64,000 nucleotides of DNA, from assembly GCF_004210375.1 (NCBI RefSeq), contig NC_134832.1:154253592-154317591 (forward strand). Reading direction: 5' to 3'. This DNA comes from Tachypleus tridentatus (Eukaryota; Arthropoda; Merostomata; Xiphosura; Limulidae). This document shows, piece by piece, positions 54,181 to 64,000 of this stretch. The translations under genes and the position numbers were made by a program. Every line of letters begins with the position of its first letter. The first letter of the stretch is position 1. The notes under the pieces were generated by a model. That model searched no databases. It was not told where the DNA came from and was given only the letters and a program-made list of their open reading frames with translations.

Positions 54181-55639
54181 TATATATTATATTCTCGATC
54201 TGTTGTCCATAAAACCGGTATATTTTCTAATTCTAGTATATTTTATTTCATGTGAATTGTCTACCTTAACCCTAGTTTTCATTTTAAAACGTTCCTAGTA
54301 CAACTCATTATGACACCTTATTTAATTTTTCCACGTTTTGACACATCGATATTGTATCGAATTCCAGACATACTCTTCTTACTTCAGCGACCTTAACGAG
54401 TGAAATGTATTTTGTAATTCTTCTTTATTAGAACGTTATTTCATTCAGTACACTTCTATAAGTTCTTAAGACCACGTAACTGTAACAGCTTTTGTTAGAA
54501 ATAAGAAAACAAACAAAATAAACGCTCATTTGTGGACAGAATTGGTTATTTCATTCCTAAACATTTACTTATTTAATACCATCATCATAGATTTTTGAAG
54601 CCACTGTCTACATTTTCCCTTGTTAAAGAAAATAACTTCTCTATGTACATCGGTGTTAACTTTCCTTTACAAACTGATAGAAGTTTGAGCAGGATGTTGG
54701 AAAAGATTCTCTGATCCATCCTCCAGCGCTGGAACCTGAGAGTCGATGATTCTTTCCGAACATGTTTTAAAACTTTTATGGTAGTTTTAGGTTGAAGGTC
54801 ATTTCGTTATGGATTCGTAACATGTACTTAACTAAACCGGCGTGGCCTTCGTAATGCGGGGGAGAAAATGGCCTAAATGCATCAGGTCTCAAATCAAACG
54901 AGAAACAAATATTCAGGCCTGGCTACAGCGATGTTTAAAACAAACACTAATGTTCGTTGTCATTAGGTTTTTGCAGAGATAAAAAAAAAAAAATCATTGC
55001 GTTGATAGCTAGATGTTAATTCGATTGATACAAATTAACACCCAGTCCTTTCTACATTTCCTTTGTAGGTCACAACACTGCAGTCTGACTGAGGCGACAG
55101 AAAATGATCATAATTATATAGAATATTGGGACATCGGTTTGCTTCTTAGCTTTTATTTCTATAGAAACAAACACGTTGTGTTTTTCTATCCCAGTAAAAT
55201 GGGTTGCCTGTCACATTTGGACACGTGCCAACTCCTTGTTTTAACTCAAGGTTATAAAGTCAGAAAATCAAAACCATGCTATCATCTTGGCATTATGCAT
55301 CATTATGTCGATACCCTGGCGTCATAACAAACTTTACGATTCATTTAAACAGCCTGCTTAGTTTTCTTAATAAATTAACGTTCACATATATATAAATACC
55401 AGTTAAATAAAACATATACCGTTGTTTTAAATTGGAGAACTAAAATTTTTAGTTTGTATAGCTAGTCTATCATTCGTATATTACGTAGGGCTAGCGAGGA
55501 CAACTCTTGAGGTGCTTTATACATAATCCAACAACAATAAAGAAATAATCAAGTCCTTAATCCCTGTATTCAGGTTTGAGTCGAAGTCTTCGTGTGAAGG
55601 TTTTTGTGAAACATGCATAGAGAAACGTTTTTACGTCAT
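54181..55639. other. Unique DNA, copy B
   Basis: Counterpart of 31,701-33,154, with the same unassigned 104-codon frame at 55,013-55,327. Confidence 0.4.
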
Positions 55640-56098
55640 TATTTTATGGAGTGATGTGGTCCTAAAGAGAAACGTTAGTATATCAGTAAGTTATGGAGTT
55701 ATGTGATTCTAGAGAAAAACGTTTGTATATCAGAACTTTATGGAGTTATGTGATTCTAGAGAAAAACGTTTGTATATCAGAACTTTATGGAGTTATGTGA
55801 TCATAGAGATAAACGTTTGTATATCAGTAATTTATGGAGTGATGTGATTCTAGAGATAGACTTTTGTATATCAGAACTTTATGGAGTGATGTGATCCTAG
55901 AGATAAACGTGTGTATATCAGAACTTTATGAAGTTATGTGATCCCAGAGATAAACGTTTGTATATCAGAACTTTATGGAGTTGCGATCTTAGAGATAAAT
56001 GCCTGTATATCAGAATTTTCTGGAGCAATATGACCGCAGAGAGAAACGTTTAAGTATCAGTAATTTATGGATTGATGTGATTGTTTCTATCTTTAATC
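55640..56098. repeat. 47-bp minisatellite, copy B, about ten units
   Basis: As 33,155-33,613. The last units form the outer part of the left arm of the inverted repeat described next. Confidence 0.93.
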
Positions 56099-56571
56099 TC
56101 ATACCCAACATATCCAAACACGTGGTCTGCTTATGACGAGGCTATATTTAACAATGAAATGAGTGATAGGATATAGAGATACTTTTCTGTAAATGCGCGG
56201 GGTGCCTCTCTTATGGTTTTAGTCATGTTTCTAAGGTCATTACTTCGGTGTATTGAAATACACTACTGTAAACCAGCAAGTATATTTGCGTTTAACGTAT
56301 TTTTAAGCTCTGTAAAATTAAAAGTGAAACGTAAATATATTTGCGTATCTCTATGTCCTGTTACTCATTTCTTTGTTAAATATAGTCTCGTCATAAGCAG
56401 ACCACGTGTTTGGAAATGTTGGGTATGAAAATAAGATACAAATAATCACATCACTCCATAAGTTACTGACACTCAAACGTTTCTCTTTGCGGTCATTTTG
56501 CTCCAGAAAATACTGATATACAAACGTTTATTTCTAGGATCACATAACTCCATAAATTACTAATATACACT
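55961..56571. mobile_element. Fold-back element whose arms contain the 47-bp repeat
   Basis: Left arm 55,961-56,182 is the reverse complement of right arm 56,345-56,571, with a 162-bp unrelated centre. The inner 82 bp of each arm (from atacccaaca to gagatac in the left arm) differ at about six positions. The outer part of each arm is built of 47-bp repeat units, so inverted copies of the satellite lie at 56,430-56,571. Arms made of short tandem repeats around a unique centre resemble fold-back (FB-type) elements. No protein is encoded. The 71-codon open frame at 56,213-56,428 runs through the centre and right arm and shows no recognisable domain. Confidence 0.85.
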
Positions 56572-57005
56572 CACTAATCTAACTAACAGTGCAAACAAAG
56601 TGGAACTATACTAACACAATCAGTATCTTAGATATTATAACCAAAAAGACTTAACTAAAATAAGTCCGAAGAAACACTGAATGGGTCACTGCTTACAAGT
56701 TATCTGAAGATTGAATCTTTTAAGCTTACCAAAGATATAATTGGAACTACGATCGAAAATATTTTGAACAGTGAGATTATCCAACCACTGATAATATGTA
56801 ATAATTAAATACATATTTTATCTGCCATTATTACTGACTTATAACATCAACTATTTGTAGTGAGTTTTGTTAAACAGGATTGCATTCACTGATTCAGGTG
56901 TTACTTTGAATCATAAACATCACAATATTAACTTCAGTTCTCACATGTTGGGTAACTTTATATTGTCTGTTTATGTTTGAGAAATAGCATTTCCTTCAGT
57001 TATTA
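56572..57005. other. Unique AT-rich DNA
   Basis: Nothing recognised between the fold-back structure and the 30-bp array. Confidence 0.5.
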
Positions 57006-58219
57006 CGGTGTTACCTTGTGTAGGAACTGACTACATGTTGTTATTATGTGTAGGAACTGACTACAAATTGTTATTATGTTTAGAAACTGACTACATATTG
57101 TTATTATGTGTAGGAACTGACTACATATTGTCACCCTGTGTAGAAACTGAATACATATTGTTATTATGTGTAGGAGCTCACTACATGTTGTTATTATGTG
57201 TAGGAGCTCACTACATGTTGTTATTATGTGTAGGAGCTCACTACATGTTGTTATTATGTGTAGGAGCTCACTACATGTTGTTATTATGTTTAGAAGCTCA
57301 CTACATGTTGTTATTATGTTTAGGAGCTCACTACATGTTGTTATTATGTTTAGGAGCTCACTACATGTTGTTATTATGTTTAGGAGCTCACTACATGTTG
57401 TTATTATGTGTAGGAGCTCACTATATTTTGTTATTATGTTTAGGAGCTCACTACATGTTGTTATTATGTGTAGAAGCTCACTACATGTTGTTATTATGTG
57501 TAGGAGCTCACTACATATTGTTTTTATGTTTAGGAGCTCACTACATGTTATTATGTTTAGGAGCTCACTACATGTTGTTATTATGTGTAGAAGCTCACTA
57601 CATGTTGTTATTATGTTTAGGAGCTCACTACATGTTGTTATTATGTTTAGGAGCTCACTACATGTTGTTATTATGTTTAGGAGCTCACTACATGTTGTTA
57701 TTATGTTTAGAAGCTCACTACATGTTGTTATTATGTTTAGAAGCTCACTATATGTTGTTATTATGTTTAGGAGCTCACTACATGTTGTTATTATGTTTAG
57801 GAGCTCACTACATGTTGTTATTATGTTTAGGAGCTCACTATATTTTGTTATTATGTTTAGGAGCTCACTATATTTTGTTATTATGTGTAGGAGCTCACTA
57901 CATGTTGTTATTATGTGTAGAAGCTCACTACATGTTGTTATTATGTGTAGGAGCTCACTACATGTTGTTATTATGTTTAGGAGCTCACTACATGTTGTTA
58001 TTATGTTTAGGAGCTCACTACATGTTGTTATTATGTTTAGGAGCTCACTATATTTTGTTATTATGTTTAGAAGCTCACTACATGTTGTTATTATGTGTAG
58101 AAGCTCACTACATGTTGTTATTATGTGTAGGAGCTCACTACATGTTGTTATTATGTTTAGGAGCTCACTACATGTTGTTATTATGTTTAGGAGCTCACTA
58201 CATGTTGTTATGATGTACA
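57006..58219. repeat. 30-bp minisatellite, about 40 units
   Basis: Units of gttgttattatgtttaggag plus ctcactacat, with tgt/ttt and ggag/gaag variants. The first five or six units are divergent (taggaactgactacat), while the right end stays homogeneous up to a sharp edge. Because 30 is a multiple of three, open frames of about 400 codons arise on both strands. They are 10-codon repeats and not genes. Confidence 0.97.
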
Positions 58220-58570
58220 CTTAGTTGATTTTCTATGAAAACAAGTCGTGAGTGTCCATGTTTGTGTAACGTTATATTTGTTTAAAACCCAATGGACATT
58301 TTTCAGCGATGTTTCACAGAGGTACAGTGTGAAATACGTACCGTGTTGTTAGATTATGTTTAAAACAAGAACAACAAATCACTCTGGATTTACCAACGTT
58401 TTCCTACACGTGTCAACCAAACTCGGTGCATGTTTAGAAACCGTCCTACGCTACTGTAATATAGAATATTTTTAGGCCCACTAGCTTTTGGGGTGGGGCT
58501 CAGTTTGAAGTGAGTACGGTCTGAGGATATTAACCTCACTTCGATGGTATTTTGAGAACGTAAGAAATGT
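58220..58570. other. Unique DNA
   Basis: No feature recognised. Confidence 0.5.
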
Positions 58571-58900
58571 TTTAGATGTAGTGGTACATAAAATATAAAC
58601 CTTCAGTGTACATTACCACAGATGTACTGGTACAAAAAATACACATTAAATATACACGACTACAGATGTACTGGTATAAAATATACACCTTTAGTGTACA
58701 CTACCACAAATGTACTGGTACATAAAACATATATCTTTAGTGTACAGTACCACAGATGTACTGGTACAAAAAATACACTTTAAGTGCACACTACAACAGA
58801 TGTACTGGTACAAAAAATACACCTTAAGTGTACACTACCACAGATATACTGGTACAAAAAATACACTATAAGTGCACACTACAACAGATGTACTGGTTAC
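58571..58900. repeat. 44-bp minisatellite, about seven units
   Basis: Units approximate acagatgtactggtacaaaa, then aatacaccttaagtgtacac, then tacc. Several carry the 10-bp palindrome agtgtacact. Confidence 0.88.
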
Positions 58901-58904
58901 ATAA

Positions 58905-61835
58905 TAATGGTTACACTAAGTACCTTTGTCTGTTGATGTTAATATAGCCACACTTCGGTTTATCTCATGTTGTTATAATAGCCACATTTCTGTTTAGCTG
59001 CTATTGTTAATATAGCCCTCTTCAGTTTATCTGGTGTTGTTAGTGCAGCCACACTTCTGTTTGTCTGATGTTGTTAAAATAGTCACACTACTGTTTATAT
59101 TTGTTCTTGTTATAGTGTCACTTCTGTTTGTCTGGTGTAGTTACCATAGAAACACTTCTGTTTATGTTGTGTTGTTAATACAACCACACTTCTGATTTTT
59201 TGGTGTTGTTTGCACAGCCACTCTTCTTTTAATCTGGTGTTCTTAGTATTGCCGCACTTCTGTTTATGTTCTCTTGTTAGCATAGCCAAACTTCTGTATA
59301 TCTGGCATTGTTTTATAGTCACAATTTCATTTATATGGTGTTCTTAGTATAGCTACACATCTGTTTATGTGCTCTTGTTAGCATAGCCACACTTCTGTAT
59401 ATCTGGTGTTTTAGTAAAATTACACTTCTGTCTATTTGGTGTTGTCAGTATCGCCACACTTCTGTTTAACTGATGTTGTTAGTATAAACACACCTCTTTT
59501 ATATAGTGCTTTGGTATTGTCAAACTTATGTTTCTTTGGTGTTGTTAGTATAATAACACTTCTGTTTATCTGTTATTGTTAATATAGTTACACTTCTGTT
59601 TATTTGCTGTTGTCAGTACATTCACACTTCTCTTTGTCTGGTGTTGTTATTATAGCTACACTTTAGTTTACCTCGTGTTGTAAGTGTCGCCACGCTTATA
59701 TTTATCTGGTGTTGTTAATATACCCACACTTCTGTTTGTCTGATGTTGTTAATATATCATCACTTCTATTTGTGTGGCGTCATTAGTATATTCACACTTC
59801 TCTTTATCTGGTATATTTAGTACAGCCACTCTTTTGTTCATTTCGCCTTGTTACAATAGTTACATTTTAGATTACCTGATGTTTTTAGTATATCCACACC
59901 TCTGTTTGTCTGTTGTTGCTAAAACATCCACACTTCTGTTCATCTGGTGTGTTTAATATAGCCACACTTATGTTTCTCTGGTGTTGTTAGTATATTCACA
60001 CTTCAGTTTATCTGTTGTTAATAGTAAGCCACACTTATGTTTCTCTGGTGTTGTTAGTATATTCACACTTCAGCTTATCTGTTATTAATAGTAAAGCCAC
60101 ACTTATGTTTCTCTGGTGTTGTTAGTATATTCACACTTCAGTTTATCTGTTGTTAATAGTAAGCCACACTTATGTTTCTCTGGTGTTGTTAGTATATTCA
60201 CACTTCAGTTTATCTGGTGTTAATAGTATAGCCACACTTCTCTTTATTTGGTACTGTTGATAATACCACACTTCTGGTTATCTGTTGTTGTTAGTATAGT
60301 CACACTTCTGTTTACATGATATTCTTGTTATAGGGTCACTTCTGTTAGTCTGTTAGTATAGAAACACTTCTGTTTAGGTTGTGTTGTTAATACAGCCACA
60401 CTTCTGATTTTCTGGTGTTGTTTGCGTAGCCACACTACCTTCTATCTGGGATTGGCAGTGTTGCCACACTTCTGTTTGCCTGGTGTTTTTTAGTATATTC
60501 ACTCTTCTCTTTGTCTGGTGTTGTTAGTATAGCCACACTTCTGTTTATCTAGTGTTGTTACAATAGTCACACTTTTGTTTATCTGGTATTTTAGTATAGT
60601 CACGCCTCTGTTTATCTGGTATTGTTTGTATAGTCACAATTCTTTTTATGTGGTGTTGTTAGTATAGCCACACATTGTTTATGTGGTCTTGTTATTATAG
60701 CCACATATCTGTTTGTCTGGTGTTGTTAGTATAGCCACACATTGTTTATGTGGTCTTGTTATTATAGCCACATATCTGTTTGTCTGGTGTTGTTAGTATA
60801 GCCATTACCTTGTTTGTCTGATATTGTTAGTATAGCCTCTCTTCTCTTTATCAGATATTGTTAGTGTAGTCACTCTTCTATTTATCTGGTGTTATTAGTA
60901 TAACGTCACTTCTGTTTATCTGGTGTTGTTAGTACATCCACACTTCTGTTTAACTGGTATTATTATTATAGCCCATCTTCTGTTTTTTGGTGTTGTTTGT
61001 ATATCCAGAGTTCTATTTATCTTTTGTTCCTAATATTCCCACACTTCTGCTTAACTCTTGTTGTTAGTATAGCCAAACTTCTCTTTATGTGGTGTCGTAA
61101 GAAAAGCTACATTACTGTTTATCTGATGTTGTTAGTATAGCCACACTTCTGTTTGTGTAGTGTTATTAGTACAGTCACACCTCCGTTTTTTGTTGTCATT
61201 GCTATAGTCACATTTCTGTTTCTCTTGTGTTGTTAGTATAGCCACACTTTTGTTTATGTGGTCTTGTTACTATAGCCACACTTCTGTTTGTCTGGTGTTG
61301 TTAGTATTGTCACACTTTTGTTTAGCTGGTGTTGTTTGTATAGTTACACTTCTGTTTACCAGATGTTCTTAGTTTAACCACACTTCTGTTTATCATGTGT
61401 TGCTAGTATAGCCATATTTGTATTTAACTGGATTGTTAGTTTAGCCCATGTTATGATTATCTGATTTTCTTAGTATAGTATCAATCCTGTTTATCTGATG
61501 TTACTAGTATAACCTCACTTCTGTTTATCTTGTTTTGTTAGTATACCCACACTTCTGTTTGTCTGATGTTGTTAGTAGAGCCACAGTTCTGTTTATCTTG
61601 TGTTATTAGTATACCCACACTTCTGTTTGACTGATGTTGTTAGTAGAGCCACAGTTCTGTTTATCTTGTGTTATTAGTATACCCACACTTCTGTTTGTCT
61701 GATGTTGTTAGTATAGCCACATTTCTGTTTGTCTGATGTTGTTAGTATAGTTTCACTTCTTTTTATCTGGTATTGTTAGTATAATGACACTTCTATTTAT
61801 CTAGTGTTGTTAATATAGTCACATTTCTTTTTGTA
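58905..61835. repeat. Highly degenerate 34-bp repeat array, about 85 units
   Basis: Consensus gttgttagtatagccacact plus tctgtttatctggt, with many substitutions and small indels between units. Younger local duplications of two-unit blocks stand out: cttatgtttctctggtgttg with cacttcagtttatctgttgt repeats at 59,970-60,230, an attgtttatgtggtcttgtt block twice at 60,660-60,790, and a gatgttgttagtagagccac block twice at 61,560-61,670. This looks like an old array with ongoing short-range duplication. Confidence 0.92.
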
Positions 61836-62260
61836 AACAGGTAGATTTTACATATATAAACTATTTTACAGCCGTTTTAAATTTACTTTATTAATTTGAG
61901 GACTTAACTGCTTGAAAAAAGTTGGTATTAAAATACTATTAACTTTTAGAGTAAGAAATTATACGTAAAGTCGCTGATTTTATAAATTGAAGTTTAAAGC
62001 CGACTAGAAAAAAGTTAACTTAATATTTGATGGACGGATCTGAAGTTACATGTTAAAACAGAGGACGATAAGGAAATGTATCGTGTTTGTTTATACTTGT
62101 AAATCGTGTTCTGTGTTCGTGAACTACACTTCATGTCTTCTTAGAAAAAAGTTTATTCCCGTAATTCAGTATTCTATCTTTGGTACTATCTTAGTAAGAA
62201 AACAGAATTTATACCTTTGTGTTTCATTTCATGTTAGAACTGTTTTTTTGAGCTAAATAC
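61836..62260. other. Unique AT-rich DNA
   Basis: No feature recognised. A 68-codon open frame here shows no homology I know. Confidence 0.5.
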
Positions 62261-62543
62261 GGCCCGGCATGGCCAGGTGGGTTAAGACGTGCGACTCGTA
62301 ATCTGAGGGTTGCGGGTTCGCATCCCCGTCGCGCCAAACTTGCTCGCTCTTTCAGCTGTATGGGTCTTATAATGTGAACGTCAATCCCACTATTCGTTGG
62401 TAAAAGAATAGCCCAAGAGTTGGCGGTGGGTGGTGATGACTAGCTGCCTTCTCTCTAGTCTTACACTGCTAAATTAGGGACGGCTAGCACAGATAGTCCT
62501 CGAGTAGCTTTGTGCGAAATTAAAGAAAACAAATAAACAAACA
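62261..62543 (+). mobile_element. tRNA-derived SINE (family 1), best-preserved copy
   Basis: Complete-looking element. The head is ggcccggcatggccaggtgg with the tRNA-like gcgactcgtaatctgagg and box B ggttcgcatcc. The body reads caatcccactattcgttggt, ggcggtgggtggtgatgact and ctaaattagggacggctagc. The end is gagtagctttgtgcgaaatt followed by an A-rich aaagaaaacaaataaacaaa tail. The tRNA-related head holds the internal RNA polymerase III promoter in this class; amplification depends on a partner LINE. From memory this sequence family is abundant in horseshoe crab genomes, which is the main basis for the organism call. Confidence 0.92.
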
Positions 62544-62649
62544 ATTTAATGTAATAGTTTCACTTACCGTTGTGCCACTAGGGGCACTAATAACATTATC
62601 AAGGAGTTTGTTTTGTATTTCATCACAGAACCTTCATGACGGGGGTTGA

Positions 62650-63215
62650 AATAATGAAGGTGTTTTTATCTGGAACCTATAGCATTGGGTAGTGGTTGTA
62701 ATGAAGATGTGTGTATATATGGAACCTGTGGCACTGAATAGTGGTTGTAATGAAGGTGTGTGTATATATGGAACCTGTGGCACTGAATAGTGGTTGTAAT
62801 AAAGGTGTGTGTATATATGGAACCTGTAGCACTGAATAGTGGTTGTAATGAAGGTATGTGTATATATGGAACCTGTAGCACTGAATAGTGGTTGTAATGA
62901 AGGTATGTGTATATATGGAACCTGTAGCACTGAATAGTGGTTGTAATGAAGGTATGTGTATATATGGAACCTGTAGCACTGAATAGTGGTTGTAATGAAG
63001 GTATGTGTATATATGGAACCTGTGGCACTGAATAGTGGTTGTAATGAAGGTGTGTGTATATATGGAACCTGTAGCACTGAATAGTGGTTGTAATGAAGGT
63101 GTGTGTATATATGGAACCTGTAGCACTGAATAGTGGTTGTAATGAAGGTGTGTGTATATATGGAACCTGTAGCACTGGGTAGTGGTTGTAATGAAGATGT
63201 TTTTATCTGGAATCT
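62650..63215. repeat. 49-bp minisatellite, about eleven units
   Basis: Units of atagtggttgtaatgaaggt, then gtgtgtatatatggaacctg, then tagcactga. The edge units differ (gatgtttttatctggaa at both ends), so the outermost copies mirror each other in divergence. Open frames on the minus strand in all three frames are by-products of the 49-bp period. Confidence 0.96.
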
Positions 63216-63673
63216 CTAGTACATTCTTAATACAATACAGTAGAATAAAGTGTTTTCAAGGAAATGATATTGAACTAAATATACGTTGTCTTGTATTTAT
63301 ATAATCAATGTTATTATAATTTGTTACACCCGAATTGGAGAATACTGATGTAGTTTTGTTCATAGAATCACAAATACATTTTGTTTGGAAACTAAACCAA
63401 ACTTTGTATGATTTCCTCTCGTTCTGACATAACTGTAAAAAGAGCGAAAGGTCAGAGAAGCAATAAGATATGAAGGACTTATCTTGTGATCGGTAAGTAC
63501 AATATAAAAATCTTCTTTCATTTACTTAGATTTTTCTCACAGCCAGAGAAGGCGACAACTAACAACCCCCCCATGCGCCTCTCCACTCCCAGTTTTTTCT
63601 TTGCAACTTTATCACGCTATTGCTTTTTCTTATCATCCTCCCTACCCCTTCTTGACACATTCCTAGGCTTCTC
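63216..63673. other. Unique DNA
   Basis: AT-rich up to about 63,540, then more GC- and pyrimidine-rich on the plus strand. No feature I can support. Confidence 0.5.
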
Positions 63674-63799
63674 TCAGTACATTGGGGCGAAAAAATTCGA
63701 GCTCATCTCTTGGAGGGCTTCCGCAAGAGTCCCAGATGGGAATTTCATAATAACCATCTCACAATCTTTCAGTCGCCAGAGAAATTTAATCATGCACAT
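63674..63799 (-). CDS. Possible small minus-strand open frame or first exon (speculative)
   Basis: A 41-codon minus-strand frame starts at an ATG at 63,799 and reads MCMIKFLWRLKDCEMVIM and onward to FFAPMY. It has no internal stop and a less AT-biased composition than its surroundings. The sequence upstream on that strand (63,800-63,860) is GC-richer, with gacagggggcggtgtctg. A weak donor-like gtactgag sits at the end of the frame. I recognise no domain, and a 106-codon plus-strand frame overlaps it, so either may be chance. Confidence 0.15.
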   Translation of the reverse strand: MCMIKFLWRLKDCEMVIMKFPSGTLAEALQEMSSNFFAPMY

Positions 63800-64000
63800 A
63801 TTTTAGTCGGTGGCTGTGACGTTTCAGACACCGCCCCCTGTCGGTGGTTAACCTCGGCACTCCTTGTAACAGGAGGATATTAACGGACGTATGTACCAGA
63901 CGTCTTTGTAAAGCTCGCATCTAAATCATATTCCGCTTGTTCTCTCTCTATGTTTTATTTTCTTTTTTTCATTTTAGAAAAACGGATAAGAATCAAAGAC
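63800..64000. other. Unique DNA to the window edge
   Basis: No feature recognised. Confidence 0.5.

Larger units (their letters stand above)
34117..56100. repeat. Large direct duplication, copy B (right of gap)
   Basis: Second copy of 12.0-33.6 kb. It begins part way through the 77-bp satellite and continues past the point where copy A ends, so it resolves what lies to the right. Array lengths relative to copy A are 54-bp array +64 bp, 26-bp array -54 bp, 53-bp array +579 bp (11 units), 46-bp array about +15 bp, and 69-bp repeat one unit fewer. Confidence 0.95.

Noticed and set aside
12021..56100. Genuine 22-kb tandem segmental duplication as first choice
   Set aside because: It remains possible, but the boundary at a 500-N placeholder, allele-level divergence and repeat-ended contigs fit haplotype duplication better.
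57003..58224. Open frames of about 400 codons on both strands
   Set aside because: They are a 10-codon periodic by-product of the 30-bp minisatellite.

Overview
This window is non-coding, repeat-dominated eukaryotic DNA, almost certainly from an arthropod. I recognise no intact protein-coding gene. The best clue to the organism is a tRNA-derived SINE present at 11.4, 22.4, 44.4 and 62.3 kb. From memory it matches a very abundant SINE of horseshoe crabs (Xiphosura: Limulus, Tachypleus, Carcinoscorpius). That is recall, not a search, so the clade call is moderate. Degenerate CR1-like LINE sequence, AT-rich unique DNA and a 500-N scaffold gap also fit a large, repeat-rich animal genome assembled from long reads.

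Layout. 1-10.8 kb is a 69-bp satellite that runs off the left edge. 11.4-12.07 kb holds a SINE and a fold-back (inverted-repeat) element whose right arm leads into a 77-bp satellite (12.0-13.6 kb). 14.0-17.7 kb is a broken minus-strand non-LTR retrotransposon: endonuclease and reverse transcriptase remnants are separated by a 54-bp minisatellite made from the element's own codons. 17.7-23.9 kb is mostly unique DNA with two SINEs. Then come a 26-bp array (23.9-24.9), a degenerate 27-bp array (25.1-25.4), a 53-bp array (25.7-26.0), a third SINE family with target-site duplication (26.3-26.5), a large 46-bp satellite (27.0-31.4), a four-copy 69-bp repeat (31.4-31.7), unique DNA and a 47-bp array (33.15-33.6). 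A gap of exactly 500 N follows (33,617-34,116).

After the gap the same ~21.5 kb is present again in the same order and orientation (34.1-56.1 kb). Unique stretches differ by only about ten substitutions and a dozen short indels in 6 kb by eye, and the tandem arrays differ in copy number. I read this as two unmerged haplotypes (false duplication) placed in tandem. A real segmental duplication is the alternative.

Right of the second copy lie a fold-back structure built on the 47-bp repeat (56.0-56.6 kb), a 30-bp array (57.0-58.2), a 44-bp array (58.6-58.9), a degenerate 34-bp array (58.9-61.8), a SINE (62.3), a 49-bp array (62.65-63.2) and 0.8 kb of unique DNA. By my rough sum about 35 kb of the 63.5 kb of called sequence is tandem repeat, from a dozen unrelated families.

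The biology here is repeat dynamics, not a gene system. Points of interest are codon-derived expansion inside a LINE, palindromic cores in several unrelated satellites, fold-back elements continuous with satellites, nested higher-order repeats, and paired array alleles that show how the arrays change length.
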